This document shows, piece by piece, positions 10,674 through 22,039 of a DNA stretch of 64,000 nt (position 1 is the first letter of the stretch; each line of letters opens with the position of its first letter). Made by a program: the position numbers and the translations under genes. The notes beneath the pieces were generated by a model. That model worked only from the letters and a program-made list of their open reading frames with translations, was not told the origin of the DNA and did not search any database. This DNA comes from Clavulina sp. PMI_390 (lineage: Eukaryota > Basidiomycota > Agaricomycetes > Cantharellales > Hydnaceae): positions 166,127 through 230,126 of the forward strand of contig WIDE01000045.1 in NCBI GenBank assembly GCA_015039315.1. Direction: 5' to 3'.

Positions 10674-12118
10674 ATGGATGCCTCGGGTCGGCCAGGCATT
10701 CGGCGCAAGTCGTCGGCATCTAACCTTCTTTCAAATTTACAAACCTCGCGGATGACTCCCCAGGTCGGATCGCAATCTAATATATCTACACAAAAAGAAT
10801 GGGACAGCGGCGCAAATACCCCAGATAACAACACGTCTGCTGGTTCACTGGCTGTCCCTACATCATCGACCGAGAGCGTCCGCGAGACTTTGAATCGACG
10901 GCTACTCGCAATTGCACATGTTCGCCAGAGTTACGAAGGGTGGTTGTCGCCTTCAACTTCTTGTCTATGCTCTCATTTACGCTTGTTCACAGAAAGCAAC
11001 ACTGGCTGAACACAGTCCTCATTGACAATTTTGATCTCGAGAAGACATTCAACAATAATAGTATGAGGAAGCGGTACGAAACGCATTCAATATATTGCCC
11101 CCAACACTCGTCCAACCTGATCACTACGCTCTACCTTCAGAACATGGAAATTCGCGGTACTCGGAATGTCCCTGGCCAGTACATTGGATATGAAGGGGTC
11201 TGATGCATTGCGAGCCTTGACGACTATCATGAACGAATATGACCAAATGCCCGATCAGCCGCCGGAAGAGATTGTTCGATCGAAGGTGTGCCGGAGATTC
11301 CGAACTATGGCTAATTGGACTGGAAGCTTATACTTTCCCCAATCCCAAGCGGTCTCTGCTTCGAGGTAGACAATCCAAGCGCCCCGGAAATACACCAAGC
11401 AACGATATATCTGAGCAGGAGCCTACCCTTGCCCTAGGCATCAATATTGTTAGTATGGGCTGTTTCCGGGAATCCCGGCTCACTCCCACGTCTTCTCACT
11501 ATTGGCAATCAGCCCTTCCCCCTCGATTACTTTCAGGTTCTCATTACCTTTTGCGACATTCTGACTGAGGTCTACAACAAATTACGCACCCTTGTCAGTT
11601 CTGCCCCTCTCCTAAACTCAGGCATGCAGCACAGCGTGCCGCCAGGAGCTGGCTATTCCATCATTCCTCAAACTCCCAATCACAGCAATAACCCAATCTA
11701 TGCCCAACTCTTTCCCGTCGATCATGCCCCGTCTCGTTCAATAGCAGATACTCCCTCGCCACAATCTGCTTCAGTACCCTTTTTACCAGGTGGGATGGTC
11801 AGCCCTGCATCAGGGTCAGGTCCTCCAGCTGCAGATATGATTCTCAAGCTGGATGGACGATTCAAGGTGAGTTTTATGACCTTACGGCATCGTATGCATG
11901 CATGCGAAGCTTCCTCACTTCTCCCTCCGCACATCCTCCGCAAATGCTCATGCCCTCGACCTCAGAAAATCGTAAACAACCTCCTGAAAGAGTTGGACGC
12001 CATGGCACGTGAGAGTATCAAGCACGAGCTTTTGTCACTGGACCCACTGCTTCGTAATATGGGCCTGTCTATGCCTAATGAAGGCGCTGCTGGTCTCACG
12101 TTCGATTTTGATGTGTAG
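10674..12118 (+). CDS. Conserved-looking fungal protein of unknown function
   Basis: Exons 10674-10939, 10993-11073 and 11141 onward join in phase. The first encodes a Ser-rich start then ESVRETLNRRLLAIAHVRQSYEG, followed by KQHWLNTVLIDNFDLEKTF and WKFAVLGMSLASTLDMKG with a helical DALRALTTIMNEYDQ. After a junction that I could not settle between about 11288 and 11400, the frame continues as INI|PFPLDYFQVLITFCDILTEV (intron about 11449-11515), a Pro/Ser-rich linker, an intron 11867-11966, and the helix KIVNNLLKELDAMARESIKH. The stop is at 12116-12118, directly before the assembly gap. Predicted helices alternate with disordered linkers. I do not recognise the family and assign no function. 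Confidence 0.65.
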
Positions 12119-12978
12119 NNNNNNNNNNNNNNNNNNNNNNNNNNNNNNNNNNNNNNNNNNNNNNNNNNNNNNNNNNNNNNNNNNNNNNNNNNNNNNNNNN
12201 NNNNNNNNNNNNNNNNNNNNNNNNNNNNNNNNNNNNNNNNNNNNNNNNNNNNNNNNNNNNNNNNNNNNNNNNNNNNNNNNNNNNNNNNNNNNNNNNNNNN
12301 NNNNNNNNNNNNNNNNNNNNNNNNNNNNNNNNNNNNNNNNNNNNNNNNNNNNNNNNNNNNNNNNNNNNNNNNNNNNNNNNNNNNNNNNNNNNNNNNNNNN
12401 NNNNNNNNNNNNNNNNNNNNNNNNNNNNNNNNNNNNNNNNNNNNNNNNNNNNNNNNNNNNNNNNNNNNNNNNNNNNNNNNNNNNNNNNNNNNNNNNNNNN
12501 NNNNNNNNNNNNNNNNNNNNNNNNNNNNNNNNNNNNNNNNNNNNNNNNNNNNNNNNNNNNNNNNNNNNNNNNNNNNNNNNNNNNNNNNNNNNNNNNNNNN
12601 NNNNNNNNNNNNNNNNNNNNNNNNNNNNNNNNNNNNNNNNNNNNNNNNNNNNNNNNNNNNNNNNNNNNNNNNNNNNNNNNNNNNNNNNNNNNNNNNNNNN
12701 NNNNNNNNNNNNNNNNNNNNNNNNNNNNNNNNNNNNNNNNNNNNNNNNNNNNNNNNNNNNNNNNNNNNNNNNNNNNNNNNNNNNNNNNNNNNNNNNNNNN
12801 NNNNNNNNNNNNNNNNNNNNNNNNNNNNNNNNNNNNNNNNNNNNNNNNNNNNNNNNNNNNNNNNNNNNNNNNNNNNNNNNNNNNNNNNNNNNNNNNNNNN
12901 NNNNNNNNNNNNNNNNNNNNNNNNNNNNNNNNNNNNNNNNNNNNNNNNNNNNNNNNNNNNNNNNNNNNNNNNNNNNNN
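12119..12978. other. Assembly gap (Ns)
   Basis: A run of N. Long open frames reported through it are artefacts. It begins immediately after the stop codon of the preceding gene, so that gene's 3' UTR is missing. Confidence 1.
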
Positions 12979-13136
12979 TAGGATGGCATTTGTCTTGCAG
13001 TATCTTACAGTACTAGTGTATCACTGATAATTTGGTATACCCCTATCGGTGGCGATCTTGTGAACCGCATTTTCTCGCAAAAGCAAAAAGACGGAGACAG
13101 CACGAGCAGTCCGTGGAACGCGAGCAGGGCAAAAAG

Positions 13137-13218
13137 CTTCCCGCCTGGGAGTCGAACCCAGCTCTCACCCGCCCCGTACGAATGACAGGGGTGTGTTCTA
13201 CCGATATACCAGCGAGAA
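13137..13218 (-). tRNA. tRNA-Asp (anticodon GTC) with an 11-nt intron
   Basis: Read on the minus strand from 13218, the acceptor stem TTCTCGC pairs with GCGGGAA, with discriminator G as expected for tRNA-Asp. The T arm is CTGGG-TTCGACT-CCCAG. The anticodon stem CACCC/GGGTG encloses loop bases CTGTCA then C, with an 11-base insert (TTCGTACGGGG) directly after position 37, the standard place for a nuclear tRNA intron. The anticodon is GTC. The D stem GTAT/GAAC has one A-A mismatch, which slightly lowers confidence in function. Total 82 nt, 71 after splicing. It lies about 160 bases from the gap. Confidence 0.85.
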
Positions 13219-13710
13219 CTGTCTGCCAAGCGGTCCAATGTTGCCACTACGATCTACGAATCACTGCCTGACCAGCCCCACCCATATTTATCAAAGTGTT
13301 GAATATTTCTTGCTTGTAGGCGACGGTAACGTATCAAATGATATACTATAGTACAGATACAGGCCTAGAGCCTCGGTACTATTAGGCCGAAATGAGGTGA
13401 TATCATAACATCGTGTGCAAAGGACGTAAGGGCGTTAGAAGAACGTTGAAGTGAGACGGATATGAAAGCATGCAGTAGGTGCGGAGCTACGCAACAAAAT
13501 GGAATGGTATGGAATGGAATGATGGAAAACGAAGAACGAACAAAGAATCGACCAAAACAGGAACGAAGATCAGAATTGACAAAATCACGAATCGCCACAA
13601 AAAAGCGAAAGAATGAACAAATATGGGAAAAGAGAAGAAGGTCCATAGACTATCCCAGGCAACACTAGATGTATCTGATCCCAGAATGCGCAGTCAAGCG
13701 CGCACTATTT

Positions 13711-15021
13711 TTACATGGAGGGACGGTTCCGTCGATGAGTGGCATGGGGGTCCCGTACAATTGCTTTGTTAACTGCTTCGCGCCGTCTCTCAAGCTCGAC
13801 GACGGCACCAAGAGACGATCGACGCAAGGGGGAGGAAGGAGAGGGTGGGCTCTCGCTAGAGAAAGACGATGGGTGGCCTCCGCCATCACTAACGTAACCG
13901 TCAGCTGACGTATATGGGTCAACGTCGAGCTGGAGGGCGGAGAAGTTCGAGACGAGCTCGGTCTCTGGGGTAGGAGGCAGAGGTTCGTAACTGGCAATTC
14001 GCTGCGCCGCGGCGGCTGCTCGCCGAGTCTTTCTATTGGTAGGAGGGCGGGGAGGGTTCATTGTGATGGTTGTCGTATGGGGTGGGAATGAATACGATGC
14101 CCATGAACCAGCCATCCCCTCGGGAGCAGGATACCCTGGTGCCAAGGCTACCGCTCGAGGATCGTCGTACGAGGCAACCCACTGATCTGGGGCAGACGGC
14201 CACTCGCCTGGAGTGAAAACATAGTCGGGAGAGTAGGCCGAGTTTGGGGAGGCAATAGCTGGGATAGGGTACGGGTGCATGGGACTGGGGTAGATTTCAG
14301 CGTCCAGTTGTGTCGCAGACGCTCGCGAAATCTTGTTCCGTGTGGGCGACATGACATTCGCCGGTACACCCTCTTCCTCCCCATCCGGGCGGCCCAGCAT
14401 CACCCCACCAGAGAGCACAAGGACTTTATTGTCGTCGTAGACTTGGCGAGATCGATGTTTGTCTAGATATTGCTTCGAATTTACCACCGAGTGTTCTGGC
14501 TCTGCAGCACTCCAAGTGCTCTGAGATCGTTTCATGGCGGTCCCTGTCTGCGCATCGCGACTCCCCGTCTCATGGACCGTAACCCGCCTGGCCTGTGTTT
14601 GGGGAGGATAAGATTCCCCGGTTCCAGCGGCAGGAGCGGAGGACCTATCAGCATTGTCTGGATGCTATCATCGAGTCGAGTCAGTGATCTCGTAAGATAA
14701 GATTCGACAGCGGCCTCCTCAACCCAAACGAAGACCTACCTGCGCCGAGTCAGTCGATAGGGGAATGTGCGCAAATGTACATCTTTCCCCATGTTTACAG
14801 TATCCCTGAGCGAAGAACAGACAAGCTGTAGGACCATAGCTCGCTGCTGACCGGCGAGGCAAGCGCCCCGCGTCCAACGGAGGACCATGCTGGTAGTGAC
14901 ACAGCTCTTCAGGACAGTAGGAACCTTGCATGTAGCGCCAGCAAACATTAGGGGATTTGGCAACCCCATTGGCGGTAACTTGGGGGTCTGGACGTGAGGT
15001 TGACATGGAGGGTGGAGACAT
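13711..15021 (-). CDS. CCCH-type zinc-finger protein
   Basis: Two exons (15021-14740 and 14664-13711) join in phase to 411 residues. Near the N-terminus are two CCCH fingers: CWRYMQGSYCPEELCHYQH (C-x8-C-x4-C-x3-H) and CLFFAQGYCKHGERCTFAH (C-x7-C-x5-C-x3-H). The remaining roughly 320 residues are Pro/Ser-rich and probably disordered, with a basic patch (NRKTRRAAAAAQR) and a C-terminal ELERRREAVNKAI helix. Tandem CCCH fingers usually bind single-stranded RNA, so a role in mRNA handling is likely but inferred. The first finger has four residues between its second and third cysteines, where five is more usual. The ATG at 15021 is the first in frame upstream of the fingers. Confidence 0.8.
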
Positions 15022-18000
15022 GGTGAGCAGCAAATCAGACCGAGGGAGAAAGAAAGAAAAGAGAGATTCAGAGCCTGCAAGTCGTAACCGTTGGCGTCAG
15101 CGACTGAAAATCAAAGCAACGGTGCCCCGAGTTGGTTAAGATCGAGAGCCTCGCCGCTGACAGCTAGGAGAGAGAAAGAGGGGTACGTGACACTTAGATA
15201 GGCGAGCTATAAGAGGCTTTGGGGCACATCAGATGTCTTTGTGAGCTTTCAATGGCCCCAGTCGTGTGAGTTAGAGCGGAACAGAAAAAGCTACGGTGGT
15301 TGGACCATTTCAACGCGACCACGGCGCTATACAGGGTCCCCCGTATTGTAATAATCACCCTAACACGCAGAATCCCATCGAAATGGTCAGCACTTCGCTA
15401 GAAACTCATGAGAGAACCTGATTATCCCGTCGGAAATCACTTTGACAGGAGGTTCGTCGGCCTTGGTCCCTAGGGCCGCTCTGGCAGCCTCGGGCTATAC
15501 AAACAAACGAATATAAAGACTTGCAACGTTTCGCAGTGAATCAGATTGCCCACTGCCCCCCAACTCCCCTCCTAGTCGAACTTATGTCTCTCCTTTGACG
15601 CTTGCAACTGCTCCTGCCAACGTAGAGCCGTCTCAGCGACTGCTTCGGGTCCAGATCACAAATGCGGCAACTCCGCTCAAAGTCAGACGGGTTGAATTGG
15701 CCTTCGAGGTTGTCCCACTAATCAGGGATACGCAAATGCCAAATAAATTATTGGGAGACCCCAGTTATAAGTCCCTCGTATCGTGATCGCATATTTTAGG
15801 CTCGGTTCCCCATTGTCCGCTGTGGTATTAGTGCTCTTGCAGTTTGCGATCCAGGCGCACTCGAAACACATGTTGATGAAGGTTAAGATCGTCTTTCACA
15901 GCCGCCTTACACCCATGCCTGCCGTTGTATTGCATAACCGCTGATTCTCATCCCGCGGCGTCCCTGACGATTGAGCTCATCTAATAAAAGCCCTGATGGG
16001 CCGCTGTCGGGGCCTTTTTCTTGGTTAAGGAGTTGGGTACATCTCCTCGCCGCCGGTCTTGCAAGATTTCGTGGATAGAGCCCTCGTAAATCAGTTTGTA
16101 GATTCGTTGCGAAAATCAGGCACCTACATTCATCTGATACTTTCAACCCGATTGGAAATCGTCCATAATTCGCCTTCCACGGAGCTTTATTCGTCAAGTG
16201 CAACGCCGAGGATGCTCATTCCAACCCCCACTCTTCTGTTCCCCGTGGACTCGCGAGCTTGGCGGTACTTTGGGTAGGACAAAGGCTCCACCCCAACACC
16301 AGATCATTAGGTGTTTAGGAGCAGCTAGTTTCTTCGCCCTTATCAGGCTCCTTGCATATCACTCAATGCCAAAAATAAGTCGAGCATCTTTCCAGTCCCA
16401 TCTCCTAGATCAGTTTGCATGGGATACATGATTGCTTGTCAATTTAGCCCTCTCTTGCACCGACATCCGGCTCACCGCAAAGCCCCCCTTATTGTCGACT
16501 CCGCGAATGAAGTCACTTGACTCTATGCAGTGTGAGTCATTTCTCATCACAGACTTCCTCTAGACGCTTAAACAAACGATGCCCCACAGCTGCAGTTATG
16601 AAGCTATGGTTCTGAGGTGGCATATTAACACGTTCATATTGACGAGGGCAAGCTTGAGGCATGCAGTTCGGGCGTTGGAGAACGATTCATCTGCGCCCAC
16701 CGACGAAATATGGTTGCCTCGAGCGTAAGTCATTTTCATAGATAACTTGTGATCTTTCCGGTTAATAGTGCGTTCGCAGGTCTTGAGCGAGAAGCGGGAC
16801 ATTCTTGCACCTAATTGGCTCCCCTGAGGAACTGATCTATACGGCACAGGACTAAAGTATCGAGGTCTGATTCGTATCAATTCTATCAACTACCCCTTGC
16901 AGTTCTGCTTGTGAACTACATGGGCTGGCTGTCATTTGACTGGACGCCGATCTGACATCAACTGGGATCCTATCGGCCTTCGACATTTCTCAGTCGTTTG
17001 AGCGTCCGGATTATCGCCTACTCTCAAGATTTCCCTAGGGCCTAATACCCATAATCTCATAATTCCTGGAACCGGCTTCTGGTACTTGCTACACTGGCGT
17101 TTGATCTCATTCATCCTCCATTTTGTGAGCCGCTAAAAATAGTGCAAATTTTGCTTGCCCCATAAACACTTGCAGTCGAGATGGTGATATTTGGGCACTT
17201 GATTTCTCTCACTCTCTCTGGGGAGAACCCAGTTCCGATCCATTTACCTTTCAGGGGATTATGCCACGTGCGCTTGAAGCTTAACTTATGGCGGAATCTC
17301 CTTAGCCATTATGATATTCATTGCCGTGCGGCATCCCAGGTCCATCTTGTGATGTGCCTATCAGTAAGCATTTACGAGAGCCAGTGATCTTCCCCCTTCG
17401 ATAAGGCAAAAGGCTTTCGAGGCTCTTCTTCGGTACCTCAAATTGGGTGACCGTGAGTGGTCGAAACCCAAAATTCACATCGATACCAAAGGCATCCTCT
17501 GACCAGCGCTTGTAGCCGTCAACGTCTGGGATCGTCGGTGCGTTCCGTTGGGAATCTCCGAAAGCAGCCCTGTCCCTTGATGAAGGCTGTTCATGTTAAG
17601 GAAAAAGGGAGCAGACTTAATGCTTTCGACTGGCGTGTCGATTTCCAGGGGCGACCTAGAAGCAGCTAGACGCGTGACTCTAAGATCTTCTGAATCAGTT
17701 TTCCTCACCTAGGTCAACTTCGATCGACTGTGTATACACAGGTTCCTCAGTGGAGCAGTATATTGCATCGCAGTGGCAGCTCGCGAGCTAAGATATCGGC
17801 TCGATCGATACCGACTCACATCGGAGTGGCCAGCATGGACCCATTCAGTCAGGGGCATGTGACGGAGTTGTGGTTCCTGGGCATGATGTGCTCAGTCAAA
17901 CGGTAGAGACCTCGGCAGAGCGATAAGGACACTTGACGAATTACCCTCCACCCATAATGGCACTTCTCCGCTGTATTGCTTTATTCCGTATAAGATAAGC

Positions 18001-21000
18001 AGACGGTCATTGGGCTGTGTAGCTCTCCGATTCGGGATGCATGGCGCCTGTGACCTGTCTGGCATGAAGAGCATATGAGCCGGAGACATTTGCTCGCAAA
18101 TCCAAGATTTAAATGGGTTCTCTTTAGTTGCCGTCAGAAAAAGGAAAAAAATAAAAAGAAAACGAGAAGAAAGCAGAGAAATCGCTAAACGCTCGTCAAG
18201 TGGGCCTGGCTGAGCGGCCAAAATTCGGCTGGCGATCCGGCAAGACAATCAATAGCAAACCTGGTCTCATTTAACCATTCAGAGGTAGAGGCCATTACGC
18301 CATGTTGAAAACGACGGCTACTAGTATGATGGACTGGGCGTTGACACATTGACACAGCCAGTCAGTCGGGGGATCGCGACCGATTGGGTGGAGGAGATCT
18401 CCAGAATTTGAGTGCTCCCGCGGGCTGCCATGCCTCCAAGGCGTGAGTTTACACGATTGGTGATAAGGATTGAGATTAATTTTGCTCCTCATCCTGAGAC
18501 TGCACTCAAACGGTCCTGGTGACCTCTCTCTGTTGCGCTTCTCTCACAATGTGACTCAAAAGGGAAGTCCAGATTTGGTGAGTCCGGGGGATCTACCCAC
18601 AGAGTCAGTGCAGCGCTAACGTTAATGATTATTGCCTCTCTTGAACGAAAAGAATGCTCGGGGCGCAATAGGTTGGGAAAAAGGCTAAACTGGTTCTCAA
18701 TGAGCCTGATGAATGTCGTTGTCGGTTACACGGTCCGAGTTGCCTTGGACGCAATGACGATGGCTGAGGACGGCGATGGTGGTGGTGAACCAGGGCGGGT
18801 TTCGTCGACGTCATTCGTAGGTGGGTGGTTCGGATTTCTTGGCGTAAAGTGCGCAAATGACGACAGGAGATTCTAGACCACCCCACAACGGAATTGTCAT
18901 ACGCAGGCATCTAATACAGAGGTAACCGTACGTATATGCGAATCATGATGCGTGTGGAGTTCGCGTCTGAAACCCGCCAACCTGCTGTATTGATCGCACT
19001 CCACTCCAATTGGAGTATCGGCGTCGGAAGTTTGGAATGGAGGGCAGCACGGACACGCGACCGCATTCATTAGAGCTGTCAGCTGCCTTTCTCCTGCTGC
19101 TTGCAGTATCATGAGCTGATAACAATGGATGGTGATCTGGCATGAGCATCGAAGAAGAAGCCATGAGCCAACCCCCGGTTAGACGAGGCCCGCTGGCGGC
19201 CCCCTTACGGCGCGTGCATCTCGGCTGCCACAGGGTGTACACACTTCCGCCGCCGGTTACTGTATGATTGCCCTTATGAGGAGTTGAGACCACACGGAAA
19301 CAGGGGCTCGGCGGGGAAAGTACCGAGCGTAAGCGGCGAGCGCGGTGTATTTCGCGAGGACGCCGGTATGAGGCATGTTCACCCAATATCCCAAGTATTG
19401 ATGCAACATCATAGGATACTCTGCTCAACGACACTGATCTTTTCAGCTCTGGCGTGGATCCACAAAATAGCTCGTTTTAGTCTGACTGACTCCGATGAAT
19501 GATCGGCCGACGTCTCTCAGAAGGCAAGTCTCTGATTCGCAGGAGAGGGGCCCCGCGAACGGTTAACCCCTAACGGCTTGGCAGTGTATCGATGGGAAGA
19601 CAGAGCCGGGACACCCAGTAATATGACATATCGGTCCAGGTTTGGGGGTGCACGTGTGTGCAAGGCGTGGAGAACTCGCACAGCGAACTAAGATGCGAAT
19701 AGAAAAGAACGAAAAGATACCAAAAACGACAAGAGGGGTACAAATGGTCTGGGAAGCTGGCGGCATATCCTGAGTATCAAAGGTGTTGTATCAGTGCGAA
19801 GGGCTGGGGTAGGCGTGGCCGCGCTCCGCTGGGAACAATCCCGATCCAGCGGTGGCGGGGTTGAGTTGACTGTATAGATGGCGTGGATGGGAGCAGCCTT
19901 GCCACCACAATGAGCCTATATCCCGCGCGCATATGGTCAGGCGACCAGACGCAATTGTCGCTATCAGCATCAGACGGTTGTCGCTGATAGATAGCATAGA
20001 CTCCGATGTACCTTTTTGATCTAGAGGCTAGAGCTCAGGCAGATCCTTTCCAAATCCCAAAATAGATTAAGCGCAGTTAGTACGTGTTGGGGGGATGAAG
20101 TTGTGCAGGGGGCAGATAAGGTATTCGTAGTGAATGGTGCTCGGCTGCCGTCTCATATTTCACACAGACCCTTTACGCTTCTGCTTATAACACATTGCGT
20201 GTGTGTAATTGTTGTAGCAGGGCGGTAATTGTCTGGCCGCGCCCAGTTTGTAGTCTCTCATTCATGAAGACGCGAGAGAAGGTGAGAGGAATTCGGCACG
20301 ACAAATTTTTTGGGGTTCGTCCGCTATGAGAACTATCAGTATTCCCTGACAGGATCCATGCAACAGTAGTTTGATTCCTTATGAAATATGCGTCTCTCGA
20401 TGGCTCCCATCAAGAACGTAGCGTGGTGTACTTGAGCTTGTAAAGGGAAACTCAAAGTTGTGATGCGGCAAAATGGCTTTTCTCAGAGCCACTCGGCCCG
20501 TAGGTTAACCCGTCCACCAAGCATGGGCCCGTGCACTCAAGAGCTCGGAGCGTCCGAGATGAGGTATACAGCGCTGAGGGACTTTTTGTATAAGCGTTGT
20601 CTGTCAAAGCGGGCGCACTAATATCACTGCCGCGCTGTCAAAAGGAGAGGTAGGCACGTTTGGCGATGACGACTTCCGAGGGAGAGGAACGAAAGGAGAT
20701 AAGCTTTTAGCCGTGTATTCATGCGACGCTCGAGGTTTATCATTCGTTCTCCCAGCCCGGGACACTTCCGAGGGAGAGGAACGAAAGGAGATAAGCTTTT
20801 AGCCGTGTATTCATGCGACGCTCGAGGTTTATCATTCGTTCTCCCAGCCCGGGACGACGGAGGGATGGATGATTGATAGTGTGTGTGCTATATCTGGATC
20901 ATCGATTCCTGGGTTCAAAATGCCGAGAGACAAGGAAAAACGTGCGTGACAGCTTGTGCGGCAGAACGTCTCTGCAGTGAAAATTTTTTGCTTGTGACGG

Positions 21001-22039
21001 TCATGGTTTGCGATAGGAGGACGGATTCGGAAGCAATTAGTAGTCATCGGCGATGACCTCATTTGGATAGTGTTCATAGCGGAAGCAGGACCGAAAGACC
21101 GACCGACGACAAGAAAAAGGATGTGATGGATGGGGATAAGTTGATCATCGCTTTCATGCGCAAAGCGGGGATGGTCAACGGGGAGTGCGCTTATAATTAT
21201 GATGACAGATATACAGTTGCACGCGAGAAGGGTGAGTGAGCGGCCTGGGGTTTTTGGTTGTGTCCGTGACCCCCGCTTGGAGCACCAGGTTAGCCTAATA
21301 GCCAAGGCGGGTCGGCAATCTTTCCTCCCAAATGATATATCGCTAGCTGATGCTGGGGTATTGACGCTAGATACTTGATTTGCGCAGCTTCTATCCCCCA
21401 GCGGCTTGATATTGTGTATGGAACGCAGAGCCCAGGCCATAGAGTAGGCAAGGACGTGTGGGGGATTTCGCGAAATCGGCGCCCGCAGGCCTTGTGGTTC
21501 AATCGTGGTATATCAAAAATCGAAAGTGAAAAGGAAAAAATGAGTCTTCCCGACGAATAATGAGATCTGCCCACAAGCGGGGGACTGAGTATCCCCATTC
21601 TCTCTTAGAGTCGGCCTGGCTTCCGATTCGACGGGTCGTTGTGGGACGGAAGGACGGACGGGAGTCGCAATTTTTCGCGAGAGCGGATAGCGCGAAGTGA
21701 AGGAGGGCTTCGTAGCGCGAATACTGCGACGGACTGCGCAGGCCAAGCGGGTTGGATGGAGGGGCCCCAAAGAAGGCCTTGGCAGACGATTCCGAGACCG
21801 TATCTGTGATGGATGATACTTGAAAAAACTGGTCGCACCAGGGTTCGGCGTGTGGGGCGCGTTTTAGCCCAAAGCTTGGCGCTTCGAATGGAGGATCAAT
21901 TGGGGGGATGCTTTCAGGGTTCAAAACTTGGCAGAAACGTCTTCGACTGCCCGCCACGACCTACAAGTACCACACTCTTTTTGCTCTGACCACACTCCTT
22001 TTCGCCTCGAATTTCTAGGATTTTTTCTTCGTCGACCAC
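15022..22039. other. Gene-poor 7-kb stretch
   Basis: I see no ORF with recognisable motifs, no convincing exon chain, and no transposon termini here, although the rest of the window is gene-dense. Short ORFs occur on both strands but do not connect. It contains a perfect 92-bp tandem duplication (20672-20855). The right end must hold the promoter of the HAL-type kinase and the left end that of the CCCH gene. It could contain non-coding RNA, decayed repeats or long regulatory sequence; none can be shown by reading alone. Confidence 0.5.
20672..20855. repeat. Perfect tandem duplication, two copies of 92 bp
   Basis: The 92 bases from 20672 (acttccgagggagaggaacg...) to 20763 are repeated without a change at 20764-20855, ending agcccgggac. 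The copies abut head to tail, and only two exist. Perfect identity means a very recent event or an assembly join error. Confidence 0.95.

Noticed and set aside
11041..11140. Apparent frameshifts in the unknown gene near 11061 and 11128
   Set aside because: Resolved by a 67-base intron (11074-11140) that keeps phase and gives RTWKFAVLG.
12009..13016. Long ORFs across the first N run (and similar ones at 33723-34553)
   Set aside because: Made only of N codons; no sequence information.
15595..15786. Short plus-strand ORF with an adaptin-ear-like look (NVEPSQRLLRVQITNAATPL)
   Set aside because: Only one 63-codon stretch, no flanking exons, no start in context; resemblance is too weak to call a gene or relic.
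18897..19434. 163-codon minus-strand ORF in the gene-poor stretch
   Set aside because: Arg/Ser-rich with no domain or splice partner; likely chance.
20832..21440. 202-codon minus-strand ORF
   Set aside because: Composition is irregular, no motif, and its C-terminal end runs into the 92-bp duplicated DNA; probably a chance frame.
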